64,000 nucleotides of DNA from JAGVSZ01 sp963716855 (GTDB lineage: Bacteria; Pseudomonadota; Gammaproteobacteria; Burkholderiales; SG8-39), in contig CAVQUV010000002.1 in assembly GCA_963716855.1 (NCBI GenBank), positions 1-64,000 of the forward strand, written 5' to 3'. Within the stretch, counting starts at the first letter, position 1, and the number at the start of each line of letters is the position of its first letter. This document shows positions 33,301 to 40,741 of the stretch, piece after piece. The translations under genes were made by a program, and so were the position numbers. The notes beneath the pieces are model-generated. The model did not search any database. It saw only the letters and a list, made by a program, of their open reading frames with translations, and was not told the origin of the DNA.

Positions 33301-33462
33301 ATCGCCATCATGGGCGGCCTCACCGTCGCGACGCTGCTCACGATCTTCTTCGTGCCTGCGCTCTACGCCGCGTGGTTCAAAGTCCGGCGCGCGGCGGCAC
33401 CGAGCGCCACCGCCGTGCCGCCTGCCGCCGGTCACGGGGAACCGGTAGGAGCGCCAACATGA
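30349..33462 (+). CDS. RND efflux transporter permease subunit
   Basis: A 1037-residue inner-membrane proton-driven pump with the usual 12 membrane segments and two large periplasmic loops. The N-terminus (ALNHRAFVLFLILVIGVGG) and the early segment RLGQLEDPNFSVPSM match the TriC/MexK-like branch. The proton-relay aspartates are present in helix 4 (LIIALGLLVDDGIIAVEMM). The C-terminal bundle includes GLIGVVIALLVARAPLGFVA. Length is normal. Substrates cannot be read from sequence. It is the second gene of a four-gene unit, adaptor - pump - 67-residue protein - outer-membrane channel. Confidence 0.95.
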   Translation: MKSFNLTEWALNHRAFVLFLILVIGVGGTLSFTRLGQLEDPNFSVPSMTAMIYWPGASAQQIQDEVLNRMEKKFEQLDHYEKVVTFARQGFGGMTLSVWGSTSKADQREAWYQARKKFNDIKLELPEGVIGPIFNDEYGDVAGVLYALKSDGIGHAELSDIAEVIKRRLLKVPMVKKVDIYGKQGKKVYVEFSHQRLAALGITPIMIAESLRNQNSVIHAGSIDTRGDRVLVRVSGQFSTLDDIKNVPITAGGRTIKLGDFTTITRGFEDPPTYTVRHDGQQVLMLGIVMTNDGNIVDLGKAIASAVTKIQGELPHGVELERVADQPTTVSESLFEFERSLLEALAIVLAVSLLSLGWRTGIVVGLSVPIVLGAVALVMLMMGWNLERVSLGSLIIALGLLVDDGIIAVEMMVVKMEQGWDRVKAAAFSYSATAMPRLTGALITVAGFMPIGFAKSVTGEYAGGIFWIVGTAVIFSWFVSGLITPYLAVKMLPQNFGQHHQGADPYDTPFYRKLRRLIDLALERRWWVIGATATALALALPAMKLVPQQFFPAATHPELIVELRLKEGASFAATTEQVKKMEEVLKKDEDVKFFTAYTGAGAPRFYLAFTPELPNPGYAVFVVMTKDLEARERVRSRLMGSVSEQFPEVWVRTWRLEMGPPVGFPVQFRVVGPDTQKVRAIAREVEQVVASSPQVRDVQLDWNDPVRALKVDLDQDKARALGLAPADIALVTQTVMNGATLSHLREYEDLIDIVARAVPSERLDLDTLKDVNLFTRQGTVVPLSQVARVRYELEEPVLWRRNRDMAITVRADVKDGEQGVTVTQAIRPQLKDIEAKLPFGYRIDVGGAVEESDKANKALAAVAPVMIVTILVILMLQLQSMSLMAMVFMTAPLGLIGVVIALLVARAPLGFVAILGIIALSGMIMRNSVILIDQIQSEIAEGLDGWNAVVEAAVHRTRPVVLTAAATVLAMIPLTRSVFWGPMAIAIMGGLTVATLLTIFFVPALYAAWFKVRRAAAPSATAVPPAAGHGEPVGAPT

Positions 33463-33662
33463 CCCTCAACGCCGAATCCAAGTACCCGACCCGGCGCACG
33501 TACGTCCTGAAGGTGCGCGGCGATGCGCAGCCCGATGCGCTCGCGGGCCGTCTCGAGAACCTCGTGACCGGCCGCCAGCACGAATTCGGCTCCGGCCGAG
33601 AGCTGCTCGACGCCATCGCGGCGGAGCTGGCGGCGGGCCGCGACGGACGCACCGACGGGTGA
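33459..33662 (+). CDS. 67-residue conserved-looking protein inside the RND operon
   Basis: ATG 33459 overlaps the pump stop (ATGA) and follows GGTAGGAGC, so it is clearly translated. The protein has a strand TYVLKVRGDAQ, a helix DALAGRLENLVTGRQHEF, and a helix GRELLDAIAAELAAG. There is no signal or membrane segment, so it should stay in the cytoplasm. I do not recognise a named family. Its stop overlaps a GTG that could start the next gene. It may bind the cytoplasmic face of the pump or sense something for the operon, but that is only inference. Confidence 0.75.
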   Translation: MTLNAESKYPTRRTYVLKVRGDAQPDALAGRLENLVTGRQHEFGSGRELLDAIAAELAAGRDGRTDG

Positions 33663-33667
33663 CCATC

Positions 33668-35140
33668 ATGAACGTACGAATCCTTGTCCTCGCCTGCGCA
33701 ACCGCCGTAGCCGGGCTGACCTTGGGATGCTCCCTCGCGCCGGACTACCGGCGGCCCGAGTTGCCGGTGACCAACGAGTACCCGGCCGATGCGCCGATCA
33801 CGCCGGGCGCGAAGCCCGAGGCACACCCCGCTGCCGAGGTCGCGTGGCGCGACTACTTCACCGACCCGCAGCTGCAGGCGATGATCGCGCAGGCGCTCGA
33901 CCACAACCGCGACCTGCGCGTGGCCGCCCTGCGCGTGCTCGAAGCGCGCGCGGCGTTCCAGATCCGCCGCGCCGACCAGTTCCCGACCCTGGACGCGACC
34001 GCCGGCGAGACCCGGGCGCGGATTCCGGGGCAGTTCACCGGGACAGGGCCGACCACCGCCGCCATCTGGGACGTCGGCGTGAGCGTCGTCGGGTGGGAGC
34101 TCGACTTCTGGGGCCGCGTGCGCAACCTCAAGGACGCCGCGCTCGAGGAATTCCTCGCCACCGACTCCGCCCGGCGCGCCGTCACCGTGACGATCGTCGG
34201 GCAGGTCGCGGACGGCTATTTCACCTTGCGCGAGCTCGACGAGCGCATCGTGATTGCGCGCGACACCATCCGCACTCGCGAGGAGTCGCTGCGCATCTTC
34301 AACCGCCGTCACCAGGTCGGCACCGCCAACCGCCTGGACGTGACGCAGGTCGAGACGCTGCTCACGCAGGCGCAGACGCTCGGCGCGCAGCTCGAGCAGC
34401 AACGCGCGGCGCAGGCGCATGCGCTCACGCTGCTCGTCGGCACGCCGCCGGCGGGTCTGTCGGACCGCGCGAGCCTCAACGACTCGGCCCTCATGAACGA
34501 AGTGCCGGTCGGGCTGCCGTCGGACCTGCTCCAGCAACGGCCCGACATCGTCGCCGCCGAGCACCGGCTGAAGGCGGCGAACGCGAACATCGGCGCGGCG
34601 CGCGCGGCCTTCTTTCCGCGCATCACGCTCACCGGGTTCTTTGGCACGGCGAGTCCCGAGCTCTCCGGCCTGTTCGACGGCGGCACGAAGGCGTGGCTCT
34701 TCATGCCGCAGATCTCCCTGCCGATCTTCGACGGTGGCCGAAGGCAGGCCAACCTCGACGTGGCGAAGGTGCGCACCGACGCGGCGGTCGCCGAGTACGA
34801 GCGCACGATCCAGAGCGCGTTCCGCGACGTCGCCGACGCGCTCTCGGCGCGGCGCTGGCTCGCCGAGCAGATCGCGATCCAGCGGCGCGCGGTCGCGGCC
34901 CAGCAGGAGCGCGCCCGGCTGGCGCAGATGCGCTACGACCGCGGCAGCGCGTCTTTCCTGGAAGTGCTCGATGCGCAGCGCGACCTGCTCACCGCGGAGC
35001 AGCTGCTGGTGCAGGAACGGCGGGCGCTGCTCTTTAGCCGCGTCGCGCTGTACGCCGCGCTCGGCGGCGGTAGCCAGCATTACGGCGAGCCGCCGGAGCC
35101 GACCGGGCGGTACGAAAAGCAGGCGGAGGCGACGCGATGA
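33668..35140 (+). CDS. outer-membrane efflux channel, NodT/OprM-type lipoprotein
   Basis: A 490-residue TolC-like channel. Lipobox LTLGC, then SLAPDYRRPELPV, the hallmark start of NodT-family lipoproteins. Two TolC repeats are visible: WRDYFTDPQLQAMIAQALDH with VGWELDFWGRVRNLKDAAL in the first, and LLQQRPDIVAAEHRLKAANA with LPIFDGGRRQANLDVAKVR in the second. ATG 33668 is chosen; GTG 33659 is an in-frame alternative overlapping the previous stop. It completes the tripartite pump. Confidence 0.93.
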   Translation: MNVRILVLACATAVAGLTLGCSLAPDYRRPELPVTNEYPADAPITPGAKPEAHPAAEVAWRDYFTDPQLQAMIAQALDHNRDLRVAALRVLEARAAFQIRRADQFPTLDATAGETRARIPGQFTGTGPTTAAIWDVGVSVVGWELDFWGRVRNLKDAALEEFLATDSARRAVTVTIVGQVADGYFTLRELDERIVIARDTIRTREESLRIFNRRHQVGTANRLDVTQVETLLTQAQTLGAQLEQQRAAQAHALTLLVGTPPAGLSDRASLNDSALMNEVPVGLPSDLLQQRPDIVAAEHRLKAANANIGAARAAFFPRITLTGFFGTASPELSGLFDGGTKAWLFMPQISLPIFDGGRRQANLDVAKVRTDAAVAEYERTIQSAFRDVADALSARRWLAEQIAIQRRAVAAQQERARLAQMRYDRGSASFLEVLDAQRDLLTAEQLLVQERRALLFSRVALYAALGGGSQHYGEPPEPTGRYEKQAEATR

Positions 35141-35174
35141 CGCCCGCTCGGCCCATGACGAAAGGAGAGCATCC

Positions 35175-36200
35175 ATGGCCAACACGATGAAGGCGGCTGT
35201 CGTCCGCGAGCTCGGTAAGCCGCTCGAAATCCAGGAAGTACCCGTTCCGGAACCGAGGGAGAACCAGATCCTCGTCCGCATCGCGGCAACCGGGATCTGC
35301 CACACCGACCTCCACGCCGCCAAGGGCGACTGGCCCGTCAAGCCGAACCCGCCCTTCATCCCCGGTCACGAAGGCGTGGGGACGGTCGCCGCCACCGGCC
35401 GCGCCGTCCGCAGCGTCAAGGAGGGCGATCGCGTCGGCATTCCATGGCTGCATACGGCCTGCGGGTACTGCTCGTACTGCCGGACCGGGTGGGAGACGCT
35501 GTGCGGGTCGCAGCTGAACAGCGGCTATTCGGTGAACGGCAGCTTCGCCGAATATGCCCTCGCCGATCCGAACTACGTGGGTCGCCTCCCGGAGTCCCTC
35601 GAATGGGGTCCGGCAGCGCCGATCCTCTGCGCCGGGTTGACGGTCTACAAGGGACTCAAGGAGGCGGAGGTGAAGCCGGGCGAATGGGTGGCGATCTCGG
35701 GAATCGGCGGTCTCGGCCACATGGCGGTTCAATACGCCAAGGCGATGGGCATGCACGTCGCCGCCGTGGATGTGCATCCAGAGAAGCTCGAGCTCGCCAA
35801 ATCACTCGGTGCCGAGATCGTTCTCAACGCGCAGCTCACGGACGTCGCGGCCGAGATGCAGAAGCTCGTCGGCGGCGCTCACGGCGCGCTGGTCACGGCG
35901 GTCTCGCCGAAGGCCTTCGAACAGGCCTTCGACATGCTGCGGCCCCGCGGCACGATGTCGCTGGTCGGCCTGCCGCCGGGCAGGATGTCGCTGCCGATCT
36001 TCCAGACGGTTCTGAAGCGCATCACCGTGCGGGGCTCCATCGTCGGAACGCGTCAGGACCTGGATGAGGCGCTCGCCTTCGCAGGCAGCGGGGCCGTCTC
36101 CGCCCACTTCTCCTGGGACAGGCTCGAGAAGATCAACGACATCTTCGCGCGCATGGAGGATGGCAAGATCGACGGACGCATCGTCGTGAAGATGCAGTGA
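35175..36200 (+). CDS. zinc-dependent alcohol dehydrogenase (AdhP type)
   Basis: A 341-residue NAD-dependent medium-chain dehydrogenase. Catalytic zinc ligands: Cys in TGICHTDLHAAKGDW, His-Glu in PGHEGVGTV, and a distal Cys. Structural zinc: four cysteines in ACGYCSYCRTGWETLC. Rossmann motif: ISGIGGLGHMAVQYAKAMG. All are intact and the length is normal for AdhP/AdhA. The start follows AAAGGAGAG. It comes 34 bases after the efflux channel gene and may share its transcript, but its metabolism (ethanol or similar alcohols to aldehyde) is separate. Confidence 0.93.
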   Translation: MANTMKAAVVRELGKPLEIQEVPVPEPRENQILVRIAATGICHTDLHAAKGDWPVKPNPPFIPGHEGVGTVAATGRAVRSVKEGDRVGIPWLHTACGYCSYCRTGWETLCGSQLNSGYSVNGSFAEYALADPNYVGRLPESLEWGPAAPILCAGLTVYKGLKEAEVKPGEWVAISGIGGLGHMAVQYAKAMGMHVAAVDVHPEKLELAKSLGAEIVLNAQLTDVAAEMQKLVGGAHGALVTAVSPKAFEQAFDMLRPRGTMSLVGLPPGRMSLPIFQTVLKRITVRGSIVGTRQDLDEALAFAGSGAVSAHFSWDRLEKINDIFARMEDGKIDGRIVVKMQ

Positions 36201-36238
36201 CCGGCGATGGCGTAGCCCGAGCCTGAGGAATCACTGCC

Positions 36239-36685
36239 ATGGATCCCGCGATCGTCGGTGCACTCGCGGCGGTGCTCGGGTCGCTGGCCGGCGGCTCGGC
36301 TACGGTCGCGGCCGGCTGGGTGACGCAACGGACGCAAGGCAGGCGCGAGGTGATCCAGGCGGACATCCGCGAGCGCGAGCAGCTCTACAGCCGCTTCATC
36401 GGCGAGTGCTCGAGGCTTCTCCTCGACGCGCTGGACCACACCTTCGAGGAGCCGCAGAAGCTCGGAAAAGCCTACGATCTGCTCAACCGGATCCGGCTTT
36501 CCGCGTCCGATGCGGTGTTGGCCGAGGCGGAGCGCATCGTGCGGCGAATCGCGGGCCAGTACTTCGAGCCCAATCTTTCCCCCGAGCAGGTGCGCGCGCT
36601 CCTCAAGGCGGAGGGCAGCGACCCGCTGCGGCCGTTCGGCGAGGCCTGCCGGGCCGAGCTCAAGGCGCTGCGCGCCGACTTTTAG
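36239..36685 (+). CDS. small membrane-anchored helical protein of unknown function
   Basis: A 148-residue protein. The N-terminus (IVGALAAVLGSLAGGSATVA) is a glycine-rich membrane anchor; the remainder is soluble and helical, with a basic-acidic coiled-coil-like stretch (REVIQADIREREQLYSRFIG) and a C-terminal FGEACRAELKALRADF. No known catalytic motif is seen. It lies between the alcohol dehydrogenase and the Mla-like genes, 32 bases before the permease start, so it may belong to that transport operon. Confidence 0.75.
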   Translation: MDPAIVGALAAVLGSLAGGSATVAAGWVTQRTQGRREVIQADIREREQLYSRFIGECSRLLLDALDHTFEEPQKLGKAYDLLNRIRLSASDAVLAEAERIVRRIAGQYFEPNLSPEQVRALLKAEGSDPLRPFGEACRAELKALRADF

Positions 36686-36717
36686 CGGCGCGCCCGCGCG
36701 AACCCGAGCCCGCCGAG

Positions 36718-37860
36718 ATGACCCCGAACCGCGATCAGGGTGCGCCGCCCCGGGAATTGCTCCGGATTCAGGGCGACGCGTTGGTCGTGCGGATGCCGGG
36801 CGCCGGTATCGACGCCTCCTGGCTTGCGCGACCGCTCGAGGACCTGGGGCTCGCTCGTGGCGGTGCGGTGCACGCGCTGCGCGTCGAGAGCCCGCCGGGA
36901 TGGCGCTGGGGCACCGCGGACGCCGCGTTCCTCGCGCGAGTCCTGCAACGGCTCGACGGAGGCGAAAAGGCAGTCGGCGTCCTCGGACTGCCGCATAACC
37001 TGGGCACGCTGCTCGAGCTCGCGCGCACGAAGCCGGCCGTTCGCGAAGGCGCTCCCGCGATCGGCGGGGGACTCGTCGAGCGGGTCGGCGCGCTGGCGAC
37101 GGAGCGCGCAGGCAGCCTGCGGCAGTTCATGGATGGGCTCGGACAGGTGGTGCTGCTGCTGCCGCGATTCGGCGCCGGCCGCGCGCGGGTACGCTCCGCC
37201 GAGATGCTGGAGGTTCTGGCGGAGTCGAGCAGCCGGGCCGTGCTCATCGTCGGTGTCGTCAACGTCCTGATGGGGGCCATCCTCGCCTTCGTGGGCGCCG
37301 TGCAGCTCAAGCCGTTCGACGCCGGCATCTACGTCGCCAACCTCGTCGGGATCGCCTCGGCGCGCGAGCTGACGCCCATCCTGACGGCGATCGTCCTTGC
37401 CGGCCGCACCGGCGCGAGCTTCGCCGCCCGGATCGCCACGATGCAGGGGAACGAGGAGGTCGACGCGCTCACGACGCTCGGCGTGTCCCCGGTGGAGTTC
37501 CTGGTGCTGCCGCGCGTGGTGGCGCTGAGCCTGCTGATGCCGCTCCTATACGTCTACGGGTGCGCGCTCGCGCTAGTCGGCGGGCTGTCCGTCGCAGTCC
37601 CGTTCCTCGATATGTCGGCGGTCACGTACATCATGCAGACGCAGCACGCGATTGCCTGGACGGAGTTCGCAATCGGAGGTCTCAAGGCATTCGTGTTCGG
37701 CGCACTGGTCGCGCTGATCGGGTGTCATTGCGGATTGCGCGCGGATCGCAGCGCGGCCGGCGTCGGCGCGGCGACCACCGGCGCGGTGGTCGCCTCCATC
37801 GTCACGATCATCGCCATGGATGCCGTGTTCGCCGTCTGCACGAACGCGCTGGGAATCTGA
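36718..37860 (+). CDS. MlaE-like ABC permease with N-terminal STAS-like domain
   Basis: A 380-residue inner-membrane subunit of an MCE-type lipid transporter. The first 110 residues form a STAS-like domain (ELLRIQGDALVVRMPGAGID). The remainder is the MlaE fold: SAEMLEVLAESSSRAVLIVG, SARELTPILTAIVLAGRTGA and the ATPase-contact helix EEVDALTTLGVSPVEFLVLP. The STAS fusion is common in the betaproteobacterial and alphaproteobacterial versions. Four bases separate it from the ATPase gene. The system moves phospholipid or other lipids between inner and outer membranes. Confidence 0.9.
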   Translation: MTPNRDQGAPPRELLRIQGDALVVRMPGAGIDASWLARPLEDLGLARGGAVHALRVESPPGWRWGTADAAFLARVLQRLDGGEKAVGVLGLPHNLGTLLELARTKPAVREGAPAIGGGLVERVGALATERAGSLRQFMDGLGQVVLLLPRFGAGRARVRSAEMLEVLAESSSRAVLIVGVVNVLMGAILAFVGAVQLKPFDAGIYVANLVGIASARELTPILTAIVLAGRTGASFAARIATMQGNEEVDALTTLGVSPVEFLVLPRVVALSLLMPLLYVYGCALALVGGLSVAVPFLDMSAVTYIMQTQHAIAWTEFAIGGLKAFVFGALVALIGCHCGLRADRSAAGVGAATTGAVVASIVTIIAMDAVFAVCTNALGI

Positions 37861-37864
37861 CGCG

Positions 37865-38644
37865 ATGCGCGCGCCGTCCCCGAGCCCGGCGATCAGCCTC
37901 CAGGAGGTTGCCGTCGGCTATGGTGCGCGCCCGGTCCAGAGCGGCATCAGCGTCGACATCGAGCGCGGCGAGATCTTCGCCATCGTGGGCGACAGCGGCT
38001 CGGGCAAGAGCACGCTGCTGAAGGCGATGGCGGGTCTGCTCCTGCCGCAGGCCGGTCGCATCCTCTTCGAGGGCCGGACGCTCGACGAACACATGCAGGA
38101 GGGGCCGCCGCCGTTCGGGATCCTGTTCCAGAGCGGCGCCCTGTGGACGTCGATGAGCGTGCTCGAGAACGTCACCCTGCCGATGGACCTGCTCAGCCAC
38201 TCGGCGCCGGCGGCGCGCCCCGCGCTCGCCCGGTTCAAGCTTGCGCTGGTGGGCCTCGCGGGCGACGAGGACCGCTACCCGGCCAGCCTGAGCGGCGGCA
38301 TGCGCAAGCGCGCGGCGCTCGCCCGGGCCCTCGCGCTCGACCCGCGCGTGCTGTTTCTCGACGAGCCGTCGGCGGGGCTGGATCCGCTGACGTCGCGACG
38401 GCTCGACGAGCTCGTCGTCGCGCTGCGCGACGGGCTCGGCATCACGGTCGTCCTGGTCACGCACGAGCTCGAGAGCCTGTACAGCATCGCCGACCGCATG
38501 CTGTTCCTCGACGGCGAGTCGCATCGGCCGGTGGCGCTCGGACCTCCCGCCGAACTGGCGCGGGACGCCGAGAGCCGCAAGGTGCGCGATTTCCTGGCGC
38601 GGTCCGGCGCGCCGCGCGCCGCGCACCTGGAGAGCCTCCAATGA
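37865..38644 (+). CDS. MlaF-like ABC transporter ATP-binding protein
   Basis: A 259-residue ATPase. Walker A is GDSGSGKST at 42-50, the signature is SLSGGMRKRAALARA, Walker B is RVLFLDEPSAGLDP, and the switch His is in VVLVTHELESLYSIAD. LFQSGALWTSMSVLENVTLP carries the Q-loop in the form characteristic of MlaF/Mkl ATPases. Its stop codon overlaps the start of the MCE gene (ATGA). It powers the permease encoded just upstream. Confidence 0.93.
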   Translation: MRAPSPSPAISLQEVAVGYGARPVQSGISVDIERGEIFAIVGDSGSGKSTLLKAMAGLLLPQAGRILFEGRTLDEHMQEGPPPFGILFQSGALWTSMSVLENVTLPMDLLSHSAPAARPALARFKLALVGLAGDEDRYPASLSGGMRKRAALARALALDPRVLFLDEPSAGLDPLTSRRLDELVVALRDGLGITVVLVTHELESLYSIADRMLFLDGESHRPVALGPPAELARDAESRKVRDFLARSGAPRAAHLESLQ

Positions 38645-39624
38645 GGAAGCCCAGCGCGACGCTCGTCGGCGCGTTCGTCCTGGGCGGGATCGCGTTGATC
38701 GTCGCCGGCGTGCTGTTCTTCGGCGCCGGCGCGCTTCCGAAGAAGCGCGTCCCGATGGTGAGTTTCTTCGAGGGCTCGGTCGCCGGATTGCGCGTGGGCG
38801 CCCCGGTGACCTATCGCGGCGTGCGGGTCGGGGAAGTCAAGGCGATCGAAGTGCGCTTCAATCCGAAACAGTACGTCACGGTCATCCAGGTCCGCATGGA
38901 ACTGTTCCCCGAAACGGTGGCGGTGACGGGTGGCGTCCCGCCGCCGAAGGACGAGGAGCTGGTCCCCGACCTGGTGCGACGCGGCCTCACCGCGCGGCTG
39001 GTGCTCGAAAGCTTCGTCACCCGGCTGTTGAGCGTGGATCTCGACTTTCGCCCGGGCGCGCAGGTGTCGCGCCTGGGCGAGCCCGGCTCCGCGCCGGAGG
39101 TGCCGACGGTTCCGGGCGATTGGGAAGCCCTCGCGAAGCAGCTCCAGGAGGTAGACATCGCCGCGACCCTGCAGAGCGTCCAGCAGACGCTCGCGTCGGT
39201 GAACGCGATCCTGACCAGCCCCGAGGTGAAGCAGACCGTCCAGCAGCTGCCGCTCCTGGTGGGCGACCTGCGCCGCGCCGCCAACTCGGTGGACCGCACG
39301 GTGCACACGATCGACCGCGAGGTGACGGGACTTTCGCGCGAAGCGCGCGTGGCGATCGCGAGCCTGGACAAGACGCTCGTCGCCGCGCAGACGCTCGTCG
39401 CGGATGTCGACCGCGAAGCGACGAGCACGCTCGTCACGGCACGCGGCACGTTCGAGACCGCGAACACGACACTGGGCGAGGTGAACGCCATGCTCGACCC
39501 GCGCGGACGCACCATGACGCAGGTGCAGCGCGCCGTGGACGACCTTGCGGTCGCCACCGGGCGCTTGCGAAATTTCGCGGAGCGGGTCGACCGCGACCCC
39601 AGCGTGCTGGTGCGCGGAAGGTAG
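38641..39624 (+). CDS. MlaD-like MCE domain lipid-binding protein
   Basis: A 327-residue periplasmic protein anchored by one N-terminal helix (LVGAFVLGGIALIVAGVLFF). The MCE domain follows: FFEGSVAGLRVGAPVTYRGV, then RVGEVKAIEVRFN. The C-terminal 150 residues are a long helical region (QSVQQTLASVNAILTSPEVK; ASLDKTLVAAQTLVADVDRE) like PqiB/YebT-type or single-MCE needle proteins, suggesting a hexameric tunnel. It is the third gene of the Mla-like operon and lies 3 bases before the lipoprotein gene. Confidence 0.92.
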   Translation: MRKPSATLVGAFVLGGIALIVAGVLFFGAGALPKKRVPMVSFFEGSVAGLRVGAPVTYRGVRVGEVKAIEVRFNPKQYVTVIQVRMELFPETVAVTGGVPPPKDEELVPDLVRRGLTARLVLESFVTRLLSVDLDFRPGAQVSRLGEPGSAPEVPTVPGDWEALAKQLQEVDIAATLQSVQQTLASVNAILTSPEVKQTVQQLPLLVGDLRRAANSVDRTVHTIDREVTGLSREARVAIASLDKTLVAAQTLVADVDREATSTLVTARGTFETANTTLGEVNAMLDPRGRTMTQVQRAVDDLAVATGRLRNFAERVDRDPSVLVRGR

Positions 39625-39627
39625 ACG

Positions 39628-40281
39628 ATGAAGCGAACCCCTCGCATCGGCATCGCGTTGCTCGCCGCGACGATCGCCGCGTGCGCCTCCTCGCCGCCGA
39701 CACTCGTCGCGCTGCCGGTGCCGTCGCCTCGCGAGGGCTATCAGCAAGTCGGGCCGACCTCGGACGAGACCATCCTGCTGCGGCCGGTCGCCTTGCCCGG
39801 CTACCTCGACAACTATCCCGTCGTGATCGCGCGCAACGGGAACACCCTGATCGTGTCGAAAGACGTGGAGTGGGCGGAGCCCTTTCGGGACGCGGTGGCG
39901 CGGGCATTGCGCGCGGCACTGTCGCAACGGCTGGGGGCGTCACGCGTCCTGATCGGGGGCGACGGGCGGATCCCCGATGCGGACCTTAGCGTGGAATTCC
40001 TGGCGCTGGATCCGCAGCGGGGAGCGTTGCGGCTCGATGCCAAGTGGACTTTCTCGTGCACTGCGCGGAATTCCCGGGGGCGCGCGGACCGCACTTTCCT
40101 CGAGATCCCGCTCGAGGACGCCTCGCCTGAAGGTATTGCAACCGCGACTGCCGAGGCCCTCGGGCGGCTCGCCGATGTCCTGGCCGCGCAGGCGCCGTGC
40201 CTCAGTGCCGCAGTAGGCAAAGAAGAGCGCAAAGATCATGAACAAGCCGCGCCGACGCGCGCGAGGCCCGGGCAAAGCTGA
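39628..40281 (+). CDS. PqiC-like ABC-type transport auxiliary lipoprotein
   Basis: A 217-residue outer-membrane lipoprotein with lipobox AACAS (Cys19). The segment ILLRPVALPGYLDNYPVVIA followed by DVEWAEPFRDAVARALRAAL is typical of PqiC/DUF330 proteins, which serve as the outer-membrane dock of MCE transporters. The last residues (KEERKDHEQAAPTRARPGQS) look like an unselected extension. It closes the mlaE-mlaF-mlaD-pqiC unit, completing the path from inner to outer membrane. Confidence 0.88.
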   Translation: MKRTPRIGIALLAATIAACASSPPTLVALPVPSPREGYQQVGPTSDETILLRPVALPGYLDNYPVVIARNGNTLIVSKDVEWAEPFRDAVARALRAALSQRLGASRVLIGGDGRIPDADLSVEFLALDPQRGALRLDAKWTFSCTARNSRGRADRTFLEIPLEDASPEGIATATAEALGRLADVLAAQAPCLSAAVGKEERKDHEQAAPTRARPGQS

Positions 40282-40330
40282 CACCCGGGGAGAGTGTCTG
40301 CCTCGGGCCCGAAGCGAGACGCTTGATCGG

Positions 40331-40390
40331 TCAGATCCCCGGAAGAAGTACTTTCAGCCTCGCGAGGACATCTGCGACGACTTTCTTCGG
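40331..40390 (-). pseudogene. mazF 3'-end remnant (repeat of 46404-46463)
   Basis: The minus strand reads KKVVADVLARLKVLLPGI then stop, the same ending as the intact MazF at 46404. About 44 consecutive bases (40344-40387 and 46417-46460) are identical, so the copies are recent. Nothing upstream continues the toxin frame. The remaining part of the 460-bp gap between the Mla-like unit and the penicillin-binding protein (40282-40741) holds no other recognisable gene. Confidence 0.75.
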
Positions 40391-40741
40391 CATGGTCCAA
40401 TCGCTCGATCCACCTCGACGCCATCGAGTTCAACCACTCAGAATAGCGGCAGTCATTGAACGTCAACAAGGTAAGCGTCGCGGCAAACGAGGGGAACTCG
40501 GTAGCGGCGAGCCGAGCTGACGCTCCGGACGAAGTTCTCGGGTCGGCCACAAGCGCTCGGACGCCGCGACTTCACGATTCGCTTCATAGCGGACGCTCAG
40601 CTCCGCGTTTGCCCTGACTGCGACCTGAATCGGCCAGATGACGTCAAACTACCTTCGTTTCAGTAGGCGCCTTGCGATGGGCCGGTTCGCCCGAGGCGCG
40701 TGGCAGGTATCATCGTCGGGGAGGTGTCCGATCCCGCAGCG

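Noticed and set aside
33377..35359. Long open frames on the strand opposite the RND and channel genes (also opposite the DUF3141 gene)
   Set aside because: They are high-GC mirror frames of well-recognised genes, with low-complexity Arg/Ala/His-rich translations and no family match.
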